Shown here piece by piece: positions 36,300 to 46,700 of a DNA stretch of 64,000 nucleotides. The notes beneath the pieces are model-generated. The model worked only from the letters and a program-made list of their open reading frames with translations. It did no database searches and was not told the origin of the DNA. Position 1 is the stretch's first letter; the number at the start of each line of letters is the position of its first letter. The translations under genes and the position numbers were made by a program. The stretch is taken from positions 189,400 to 253,399 of the forward strand of contig JAMWET010004071.1 in assembly GCA_024036415.1 (NCBI GenBank). Direction: 5' to 3'. The DNA comes from Prochilodus magdalenae. Lineage: Eukaryota > Chordata > Actinopteri > Characiformes > Prochilodontidae.

Positions 36300-36770
36300 T
36301 GGGTCATTGGCAGTGCTGTTGGGAAGGAGGTTAAAGGTTACCAGGAATGACAAATACTAAGTATACTAATACTAAAAAAATACCAAGCGTCACTACTTTA
36401 TATCCACTGTCCATGTCGTGGGACGCCAGGATGGGGGATGGTCTAATCAATGTTTTTTGGAATATGCTGGTCATGTAAATACTATCATAGCAGGCTGTTC
36501 GTGGCAGTGGATTGAAGAATACATGCACCAGATGCATTATCACAGGACGCCATGAGGAACCTCTACAGCTCCATACCGAGACGTCTGGCATGTTGGGTTA
36601 GCAGACCTGGCAGCCCAACACCATACTGAGAGACAGACTTCTGTATGTGTAGCTCAATAAATATTGATCATATCAGTCTAAATTTATCATCAGTTATTGA
36701 TCCTGGTCACCTTTATCTTCCTTCCCAACACCACCACACTCCCACACCTCCTTCTGGGTGCAGCTGTTCT
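36300..36770. mobile_element. Tc1-like remnant (family A), rearranged
   Basis: 36300-36350 (GCTGTTGGGAAGGAGGTTAAAG) is the reverse of the family A right end. 36535-36765 is a right end in forward orientation (AGGAACCTCTACAGCTCCAT to CTTCTGGGTGCAGC). The two face each other. No intact frame. Confidence 0.6.
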
Positions 36771-36944
36771 TCTGATGAGAATGCAAACAAGGGAAAGCTA
36801 CAGGCATCAAATCAGACAAAACAACCGACTGAGTAGACACAAACGGAACTCACAGAGGAGACCCCCAGGTTTTTACGCCTGATTAAACTGGGCTTGCCTT
36901 CCATGTAGGTGCACATAAGGCTTTCATTATAGCGTATCTAGAAG

Positions 36945-37235
36945 TCAAGTCATTACATCTAGAAATGATTACATGATTTACAGTTACTCCATCAATATTT
37001 CTAAAAAAAAAAGAAGTCACTGTAGAGTTACTGTGTCAATATTTGAAAAAATTGTCATTATTTTCAGTTACTACGTCAATATTTCTGAAAAAGAAGTCAC
37101 TTTTTTGAGTTACCGTGTCAATATTTAAAAAAAAAAATGAAATCATTTTGAGTTACTACATCAATATTTTATAAAATGAAATCATTTTGAGTTACTTGGT
37201 CAATATTTGAAGTCATGAAGTCATTATTTCTAGAT
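36945..37235. repeat. Degenerate tandem repeat, ~55-60 bp unit
   Basis: Five spaced occurrences of AGTTACTnnGTCAATATTT-like words separated by A-runs and GAAGTCA or GAAATCA words. Non-coding. Confidence 0.65.
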
Positions 37236-37756
37236 TTGTTTTATATAATACTTCTTTTTTTATTTAGTTTATTAGGGCACATGTAAACACAGCTGCTGGG
37301 ATGACGTAAAGGCTTAGTCAGTGAGCTTCCCGCATTAGAATAGGCAGTATCATGGTTGGCCAGACCGGTTTGATCTAGATGGGTCTCACAGGGTCCCACT
37401 CCCCCCCCCCCCTCTCTCTCTCTGATGGAGTTCATGGCCCACTTCACTGTCTGAAGCTAAAGTCCATGTTTACCGTGCATGAGGTCAGTCTGATCTCACC
37501 GTTTCATCGAGCTCTCCTACTGATGCCAGTCACCCACATGCACAGTCATCCGAACTGAACTCTAAAGCTGCTCTTGCAGGACTGAGTTCAGAGATGTGGT
37601 GTACAGTAAATGCTGACGCCTGCACAGGCCCTTAGGTTTGGAAGTGTCCACAAGAGGGCGCCCTAGTAGCTCTGATGCTGTAATAGAGTGGTGCTTTACA
37701 TGAATGGCAGTGTGACGTAGCTGTTCAGGAGATATAGTACATAATATGTATATATG

Positions 37757-38330
37757 TACCCAGAAGGAGGTGTGGGAGTGCGGTGCTGTTGGGAAGGAAG
37801 ATAAAGGTGACCAGGATCAATAACTGATGATACATTTAGACTGATATGATCAATATTTATTGAGCTACACATACAGAAGTCTGTCTCTCAGTATGGCGTC
37901 GGGCCGCCGTGTTTGCTAACCCAACATGCCAGAGGTCTCGGTATGGAGCTGTAGAGGTTCCTAATGGAGTCCTGTGATAATCCATCCCATGCAGCCTGAA
38001 TATCCTCACACAGTTCCTGCAGATGGTGCGGTAGGGGTGGAGGTGGAGCGCCACCAGGCCTTCTGGACGTGTGACAACAGACCGTTCATCTTGGTGCTGA
38101 CCACTGTGCCTCCACACACGGATTCGTTGGGCGTCTCCACCGAGACTAAAGCGGGACTCGTCACTGAAGATGACCCGCTGCCATTCAGAGTCACTCCATG
38201 ACAGTCTGGTACGACACCACTGCAGTCTTTGGTGACGGTGACGTGGTGTTAGGGACAGTCGTCATGGTGCTGGGACTAACAGGATGACTCATGGAGGGCA
38301 GCACTGCTCGCTGAATGTCCGTCAGCTACA
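37757..38330 (-). mobile_element. Tc1-like deletion derivative (family A)
   Basis: It starts with CCCAGAAGGAGGTGTGGGA and lies in reverse orientation. The minus-strand frame reads IRVWRHSGQHQDERSVVTRP, a mid-transposase motif, and then passes without the catalytic core to the C-terminal LSQDSIRNLYSS segment. Sister copies at 56580-56880 and 60930-61680 show a similar shortened order. Confidence 0.65.
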
Positions 38331-38359
38331 GCCACAGCCATCATAGCTTATATATCCAA

Positions 38360-38605
38360 TGTCCAATAAAAAACATGTATCTCCATTTTTGTCCATTTTG
38401 ACTTTCATGCATCATTTGAAAACAGCAGCTGCCGTTTATACTGTGTGAGAATTGCATGATGAATGGACCAATAGAAATGGCCCAGAAGTGCTTGGAAAAA
38501 CTTCTGGTTCCATTGACTTACATTAAAATTAAGTGAGGTTTCTGGCCTCTCCTGTTAAGTTGCCGTTTTGGAGATACTTGTTTTTCTTTGGACGGCGACG
38601 ATATA
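38360..38605 (+). repeat. Dispersed repeat family D
   Basis: Second copy of the 21040-21290 repeat in the same orientation, with TTCCATTGACTTACATTAAA and CTCCTGTTAAGTTGCC. Confidence 0.6.
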
Positions 38606-39242
38606 TATATGTATATAATGCAACCACACATGACCGAGACATTCACCACCCGGGTATGTAACCCCATCATCTTCGTGCATGAAGTCACTTCCACCTTAAA
38701 CACAAAGTTCAGTATAGGAAGCTGTGAACACATTTGGTGGTCTTGCATGGTTGTGGAACTGCACAGACTGGTGTATGCTGGTGGTCTGATACTGGTTTAG
38801 CTTCTTACCCAGTATAATCATGGACCAGCATACCAGGATCCAAAACACAACATCAGGGACACAGCGGTTTTCCAATACGAGTGGATTAGCCATTCTGAGC
38901 TTCAATGATCTGAGCTACTGAAGGTCTTGGACTTTTCCCGGTGCTGTGTATCTCAGACCTGGTGCTGTGCTCTGAATGGAAGGAACCGGACCTTAGTTCT
39001 GTTAGGTGCTTAAAGACGTGACTACTTTGTGCTGTGTGGTGTAAAGGTAATGACTCACTGGCGTGTTCTGGACAACACGTCCTGGGATGTTCGCATTTTG
39101 TGCAAGTTTTGAAATGTCCACATTTTGTAATCCGCGTTTAATGATTGCTCAATCGCTGTTTTCCCTGCTCCTGCGTTTTCCCGCCAGTTCCAACCTCCAC
39201 CCTCCCTCCCTCCCTCTTGTAGCTGATGGCCCTCGGCTTGTC

Positions 39243-39458
39243 CATATAAGCAGGGGGACAAAATTAGTAGGACAGGTGGAGAAAGCTTCTTCAGGGCACA
39301 GTTGCAAGCTCTTGTCCTTAGGTCACACTTCACGGGTACGTGCCTGGTCGTCGTGGAGACCGGTAAGAGTTGAAACGTCCTGCATCTCCACTGAGCTTCT
39401 GCCGGAAGACTTCTCAATATGACCCACACCAGCAGAGCAGCCTCACCGAGCCGACCAG
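39243..39458 (+). promoter_or_regulatory. Possible upstream promoter and first exon of the lectin gene
   Basis: A TATA-like word in a plausible setting (CCATATAAGCAGGGGG, about 39241) lies upstream of an ATG at 39419. A short frame follows (MTHTSRAASPSRP) up to a strong donor CAG|GTAAGG at 39459. Its phase 1 end would splice in frame to the lectin exon at 41199, giving a product without a signal peptide. It could also be a non-coding leader. No transcript evidence is available. Confidence 0.25.
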
Positions 39459-39539
39459 GTAAGGAAGGAACAGTATGACGTCCGATGTTGCATATCTGTG
39501 AGGGCCAAAAGGGGCAGAACCTGTATTCAGCGCTGGGAT

Positions 39540-39830
39540 ACTGGTCCTCACTTGTGTCCTTAGGGTCACTGTCTTGCTACACGACCTCTTGAGATTCGGC
39601 CGCTACACAGATACTGTCGTTTGCTGGTGTCATTCAGGATTCGTTGTTCCGTCAACGACGGAAGGCTGTCCTGGCCCAGATGCAGCAAACAGGCCCAAAG
39701 CACGTTACTACCACCACCATGTTCCACAGATGGGATAAGGCTTTTATGCTGGATATGTTCCCAGAGTGTTTTCCTTTTTCCAGATATAGCGCTTCTCATT
39801 TAAACCAAAAAGTGATCAGCCTTTCCTGAT
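39540..39830 (-). mobile_element. Tc1-like transposase fragment
   Basis: The minus-strand frame has LWEHIQHKSLIPSVEHGGGS and LWACLLHLGQDSLPSL, the mid-transposase motif of another Tc1 family. Both ends are lost. It lies between setdb1 and the lectin gene. Confidence 0.65.
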
Positions 39831-39949
39831 AGCCTTCCGGGTTGCACACTTGATACAGGCAGGGACGTTGTATTTGTAGAGCAGTGGCTTCAGCCTTGCA
39901 GCGTTCCCATGCACGCCATTGGTGTTTAGGGTTCTCCTGATGGTGGACT

Positions 39950-40081
39950 GTCCGAAAATGGTGCATGCCCTTCCATGAATGACAATGGACGTCACGTCAC
40001 GTCACGTCACGTCACAACACGTCACGACACGTCACTTCACCTCCATTGTCATTCATGGAAGGGCATGCACCATTTTCGGAC
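39950..40081. repeat. Perfect 40-bp inverted repeat around a CGTCA array
   Basis: The left arm 39950-39989 and right arm 40042-40081 are exact reverse complements over 40 nt. The 52-nt loop carries at least seven CGTCA pentamers, each a CRE half-site, including GACGTCA at the junction. It lies about 590 bp upstream of the lectin TATA box. Transposon debris flanks it on the left, so it may be a mobile-element end rather than a control site. Confidence 0.9.
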
Positions 40082-40094
40082 ATGGCATAGTAGA

Positions 40095-40500
40095 ATCTAA
40101 AGATTCAGATCAGTCCTTGTGGGTTTACAAACCCGATCGCTTGAGGAACGAAGCAGTTCCAGAGTCTGGCAGCGATGGCACAGATGCTCCGGTACCTTCT
40201 GCCAGACGGCAGCAGTGATAAAAGTCCATGTGAGGGATGGATGGGGTCGTCCACAATGCTGGTGTCTTCGCGGATGCAGCGTGTGGTGTAGATGTCCATG
40301 ATGGAGGGGAGAGAGACCCTGATGATCTTCTCAGCTGTCCTCACTACACGGTGCCGTTCCCAACCTGGAAGCTGCTCTGGATGCTCTCCACGGTTATCAT
40401 GGGTACCCGTGGTCTTCAGTTTCCTTCCTCTGCACACAATCAGTCTGAAGATTGGAGGTTGGAGGTTCAGAGATGGTTTTGCTTGTGCCATGATACACTT
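40095..40500 (-). mobile_element. LINE reverse-transcriptase C-terminal fragment
   Basis: The minus-strand frame contains RVVRTAEKIIRVSLPSIMDI, HPSHGLLSLLPSGRRYRSI and RLWNCFVPQAIGF, the C-terminal signature of L2/Rex-like fish non-LTR retrotransposons. It is 5'-truncated and lies immediately upstream of the lectin promoter. Confidence 0.75.
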
Positions 40501-40670
40501 CCACAAGCGTGCTATAAAGACCAGATCCGGTTCTTTACATACATCAGGGCGCCCACTCACACCGGATCACATCCCGTTGATTGGGACCATTAAGTTAACT
40601 GCTAGTTTGCTGCTCACAGATATGAATATTGATCATCTTCCTCAATAAAGTATAACATGTTGGTTTCTTG

Positions 40671-40680
40671 TATATATAAA
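40671..40680 (+). promoter_or_regulatory. TATA box of the lectin gene
   Basis: TATATATAAA lies 57 nt before the initiator ATG at 40737, leaving a leader of about 30 nt if transcription starts 25-35 nt downstream. The placement is typical for an inducible or tissue-restricted gene. Confidence 0.6.
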
Positions 40681-40736
40681 TCGAACTGTTCCACGTCTGT
40701 GTGATTGTTGAAGGACTGGCGTGTTGGAGCGGTCAG

Positions 40737-43700
40737 ATGGCAGCTGTCCTGTTTGGCACCCTGCTGGCCTCTTTCTGTGTGAACATTGCGCTCGGCGTTC
40801 CCTGTGAGTAAACCCACGTACACACACGTTTCCCATAAGCCAGTATCCTCTTTGGTGTACCCACATCTGGATTGGGGCCAGCTGGGAAAGATAGATCCCA
40901 GTGGTTGGTGTAACTCAGTGGGTAACACCACTACCCTGGGTGCCATCTTTACATGTGGGAGCCTGGGGTTCGAATCCTGGTCTGGGTGACTATGCTGTGC
41001 TACACCAATAAGAGTCCTTGGGCAAGACTCCTAACACTACACTGGTCCACCTGTAGTCGGATTAGTCTTGTAAGTGGCTCTGGGTAAGGGGGCCGTAAAT
41101 GTAAATAGATCCACAACGTCATTCTGATCAATGTCATTCAGACATCGTAGTCAAACTCGGTTTCATGGTACCCTCGCTCTCTCCCACACGGCCTACAGTG
41201 ACCAGTAACGGGGCCGATGGTTCCGCCATCGTGGGGAATGCATCGGAGACAGCCGCTCCTTCTTCAAAACTGACCGCCATTCGGGAATACTTCACATGCC
41301 ACTGCTCCAATGAGACCTCTCCAGGACAACACCAACCGGGGGCAGGTGAGAACCTAGGCCGCATATGGACCATGGTGCCCAATATGGGTTATTGCATGGT
41401 CTACTTACACAGAAGGCATTCAGTCAAGGGTCTCATTTCCATAGAACTACCAAAACAAGGGGTTTCAGCTGATCAGTGCAGTCGTGGGCTGGAGGTTAGG
41501 GAACCAGCCTTGTGACCGGAGGGTTCCGGTCCGATTCCTTGAACTGACAGTAATGACTGAGGTGCCCTTGTACAAGGCACCTCACCCCCACCCCAACTGC
41601 TCCCCAGGTGCCGTGGATAGGGCTGCCCACCGCTCCGGGCAGGTGTTTCGCTTCACGCGGAATATAAATTCCTCTGTGTGAAAATCACAAATGGCTCCAA
41701 ATCTCTCTACTCAGAGAAAGATTGGCCTCACCGATTTAGACTTTAGCCACACCCCTGTATTTTAGAGCAGGAAGTGGGACCACACCTCTGTGGACACATG
41801 GCGAGCAGTTGACTTAACTCTCAAGACAAAGTCTTAATGGAAGTCCAAATTAGCATCAGGTGAGGGCGTGGGTGGAGTCTGGGTGGAGCAGGAAAAGCAA
41901 TGTAATGCTATGAAACAACCAGAGGGGCAGTTGTGAGACATGAACAGGGACAGGCTGACAGATAGACAGACAAAGATGTGACGATTAGGTTAGATTAGAT
42001 TAGATTAGATTAGATTAGATTAGATTAGATTAGATTAGATTAGATTAGATTAGATTCATCTAGACTAGACTAGACTAGACTAGTTTAGTTTAGTTTAGTT
42101 TAGTTTAGTTTAGTTTAGTTTAGTTTAGTTTAGACTAGACTAGACTAGACTAGTTTAGATTAGACTAGATGAGACTAGACTAGATTAGTTTAGATTAGAG
42201 TAGACTAGATTAGTTTAGTTTAGTTCAGACTAGACTAGACTAGACTAGACTAGTTTAGTTTAGTTTAGTTTAGTATAGTATAGTATAGTATAGTTTAGTT
42301 TAGTTTAGTTTAGTTTAGTTTAGTTTAGTTTAGTTTAGTTTAGTTTAGTTTAGACTAGACTAGACTAGTTTAGATTAGACTAGATTAGACTAGATTAGTT
42401 TAGACTAGACTAGATTAGTTTAGAGTAGACTAAATTAGTTTAGTTTAGTTCAGACTAGACTAGACTAGACTAGTTAAGATTAGACTAGATTAGACTAGAC
42501 TAGATTAGTTTAGTTTAGACTAGACTAGACTAGATTAGTTTAGATTAGAGTAGACTAGATTAGTTTAGATTAGACTAGACTAGACTAGACTAGAATAGTT
42601 TAGTTTAGATTAGATTAGATTAGATTAGATTAGATTAGACTAGATTAGTTTAGATTAGATTAGACTAGACTAGATTAGTTAGGCGAGCAGTTGGATCTCC
42701 AAGTCCAAGTCAGCTAAACGTGTTTGACTTTGAGCCAGTTCAGTAGAACCATCCCAAGATGGTGTATCCCAATACAGGTGAGTGGAAAGTGATACGGTGC
42801 CTGACGCCTTACGTCCTGCAGCATCAGCAGGACCTGGCAGCTGCCTGAACAAACCTGATCCCATCCCGTTTGGAGCTCTCTAAATGTTGGCCCTGCGTTC
42901 AGGAGATCACGAGTTTGGCTGTGCTCAGACTGCAGGCAAATCAGATAGGTTTCTCAGTCAGGTCGTTTAAGACGACTGTCCGCACTGTCTGTCATTTTCA
43001 AGTGATCAGATCGGATTTGTGTCAATCAATCTGCATAGTCTACTGTGGTAATGACGTAGGCGTCGGTAACTATATAGCCATGCTGGTGATGGGGCTTTCA
43101 AACACGGAAGCAGGAGAGACGGAGGTGAATCGTTTCGTCCTCCAAACAAGTCACATGTTCACAACTCCTTGGTGCTCTTCTTGGATCCCAGTACTTCCAT
43201 CACTCTGGATTGGGCATCATGGAAATTTGAGCGTCCGGCCTGAGTTGGATCTGTGGAAATCCGATTTCAAACCACCTTAAAAAGTTCCAGTGATCTTTGT
43301 GATTAGTTTAGTTTAGACTAGATTAGTTTAGATTAGACTAGACTAGATTAGTTTAGATTAGATTAGATTAGATTAGATTAGATTAGATTAGATTAGACTA
43401 GACTAGATTAGTTTAGACTAGTTTAGTTTAGTTTAGTTTAGTTTAGACTAGACGACTAGACTAGTTTAGTTTAGTTTAGATTAGATTAGACTAGATTAGA
43501 TTTAACTTTATTGTCATTGTGCAGAGTAAAGTATTATTAGTACAGTATTATTTACACATCAAGTGATCAGATCGGATTTGTGTGTCCAGGCATTACCAAT
43601 CAATCTGCATAGTCTACTGTGGTAATGACGTAGGCGTCGGTAACTATATAGCCATGCTGGTGATGGGGCTTTCAAACACGGAAGCAGGAGGAACGGAGGT

Positions 43701-46700
43701 GAATCGTTTCGTCCTCCAAACAAGTCACATGTTCACAACTCCTTGGTGCTCTTCTTGGATCCCAGTACTTCCATCACTCTGGGTGGGCATCATGGAAATT
43801 TGAGGGAGACGGATCTGTGGAAATCTGATTTGATTCATATTTTAAACCACCTTCTAAAGTTTCAGTGATCTTTGTGCCGTCCAGACTGCCCAGCAATGTC
43901 TAGATACAATCTGGATATGCCAAAAATCAGATTGGGGCTGGCATTCTGAACAAGGCCTTTGATACCTGGTGTCCACGAGAGCATAACGGACCTGGTCTCT
44001 CTCAGCATGATGCTGGCCTGTCTTTTGGGACGGATGTGAGGCGTCTAATATCCAACGGCACATGTGATATTGTTGACGAGTGAACATTTTAAAAAGAGGA
44101 CTAATAGGCGTCCCTCCAGGTACTGCTAAAACCAGACGTGCGGTCACCCTAGCTACACGGCTAGGCACAGTTTAAGCAGGGCAGTAGCATTTACCATAGC
44201 TTTCTACGTCAGTCCAAGCTTGTATTGTCTCTGAATGTCTCTTCTTCAGCCATAGAGTGTCCTTTTGAAATCACTGTGCCCACACTGCCGTGACCATGCT
44301 GCTGAAAGTCCATCCCCATAGGGGCTCAGTGCGGAAGCGCAGTAGATGCTTGCATCCTGTAGGGTCACTTGGGAATTGTGCAGCGTTGCAGATCGTACCA
44401 TTATCGGCCCCACAGAGAGCTACACCCTCTTTTAAATGTCATGGCCTCTTCCTTGGGTTTGATACTGTAGCTGTATGGAAATGTGCGGAAGCCCAATTAC
44501 TCGGAAGCAGTATCCGTAGCCGAAAGGTTCCACTGTGTGGAAATTGGCCTGCACATGGAAAGAGTGGCATCATCGTTGCATTGTTAACCCTTTGTTTTTC
44601 TTCAACCCCTGTTCTTTCTCTGTCTCTCTCTGAACCCCACCCCAGTGAGGACGTGCAGACCATGTCCGGAGGGCTGGACACATCTAGAGGGGAAGTGCTA
44701 CTCTTTCGGGGACCACAAAATGGACTGGAAAACCAGTAAAGAAGCATGTGTATCCATGCGCAGCCATCTGACTGTCCTTCTCACTGACCAGCAACACGTA
44801 CGTGTTAAAGCTGATTCTTCCTCGTTTGCACCGAACGGAGAGCCAGGAGACGGGCGGAGGGGTTGGGCTGTTTATTTCGAAGGCTTGACCAGTTCAGTAG
44901 AACGATCCCTATAATGTGTGACCCAAGATGGCTTTTAAACGGACTGTCTGGCCTCAGACCGGACGTGTGGCCACCCTACGCTGTAACCATGTCTTGCCTG
45001 AGCGAGTTAGGGGAAAGCTGCTACGTGTAGGTTTTTTATTATTTATGATTTTTGTTGCAGGCTCATCTGGAGAAAGTAGCTCACGATATGGGAGGGTTAG
45101 ACTACCATTACTGGATCGGCCTGACTGACTCTGAGGAAGAAGGCGTGTGGAAATGGGTGGACAACACACTGGTCAACAAAACGTAAGGCCATGCGCATTT
45201 ACTAGATCTCCATTTCAGTCCTAATTCTGTAAGGCAGTAAAATCAGTTTAATCCTTCAAACCAAGGGAAGACGTAGTGTAACGTATCGGTTGAGGCGGGA
45301 TGCAAGTGCACAGTGGATTTGTTTGATTCGGTCCGGGTAACAGGGGTCAAAACACAGGGGGGTATGACTAAAGACATGTCCATAAAGTGAAAGCAGAAAC
45401 AAAACCAGGGTCAAGAACCACAGACGAAGACCAACTCTACAAAACAAAAAGAACAGGTACAGAAAGGAAACACACGAGGGAGTAGCAGGCTCAGAACTGG
45501 TACAACAGAGACTTCACAACAGACAGGGCAAACAGAGGAGTCTTAATGGAAGTCCAAATTAGCATCAGGTGTGGGCGTGGGTGGAGTCTGGGCGGGGCAG
45601 GAAAAGCAATGTAATGCTATGAAACAACCAGAGGGGGAGTTGTGAGACATGAACAGGGACAGGCTGACAGATAGACAGACAAAAATGTAGACTAGACTAG
45701 ATTAGATTAGATTAGATTACATTACATTACATTACATTAGACTAGACTAGACTAGACTAGACTAGACTAGACTAGATTAGATTAGATTAGATTAGTTTAG
45801 TTTAGTTTAGTTTAGTTTAGTTTAGTTTAGTTTAGTTTAGTTTAGATTAGATTAGATTAGACTTGATTAGTTTAGATTAGACTAGACTAGACTAGACTAG
45901 ACTAGACTAGTTTAGTTTAGTTTAGATTAGGCTAGATTAGATTAGTTAAGATTTGTTTAGACTAGACTAGACTAGACTAGATGAGTTTAGACTAGACTAG
46001 ACTAGACTAGACTAGATTAGTTTAGTTTAGTTCAGACTACACTAGACTAGTTTAGACTAGACTAGACTAGACTAGACTAGACTAGACTAGACTAGATTAG
46101 TTTAGATTAGATTAGACTAGACTAGACTAGTTTAGATTAGACTAGACTAGACTAGACTAGATTAGATTCAACTTTATTGTCATTGTGCAGAGTACAGTAT
46201 TATTAGTACACTATTATTTACACATGAAGTGCAGGATAGTGACCATGGCAACCAATGCAAGGTTACAGTATGCACCATTATGGACACTGGAGCAGTAGAT
46301 AAATTCAGACGTTAATATAAATATCATATACATACATACAGAGTGAGCGGAGAGAATGCAGTGTAGGTTGTATGTACTGTGTATGTAGGTACATGTATAT
46401 TATAAAATATCAAAATCTATATTCAGTGTTTCCTTTCCCGTCCCTGGCTCATTCTCCATTGTACCCCTGGTCTCACTGTGGCTCCGTAGGTACTGGAACG
46501 AAAGGTCCAAAGAACCCAATAATCACGAGTCTGGTGGAGTTCACGGTGAGGACTGTGCCGTGCTGGAGCCCCACTCTAAAAGCTGGTATGACGTGCCCTG
46601 CGACTTCCAGTATAAGCCCATCTGTGAGATGGACGACAGTACTGCAGTACACTGCAGCCCGTGTCCGGAGGGCTGGACACATGTGGAGGGGAAGTGCTAC

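Noticed and set aside
41985..42680. Telomere-like (TTAGG-type) repeat
   Set aside because: The unit is TTAGA, TTAGT or CTAGA, not TTAGGG, and it is embedded in a dispersed repeat.
42870..43280. 136-residue frame
   Set aside because: It lies in a duplicated repeat and is only partly preserved in the second copy (73 residues).
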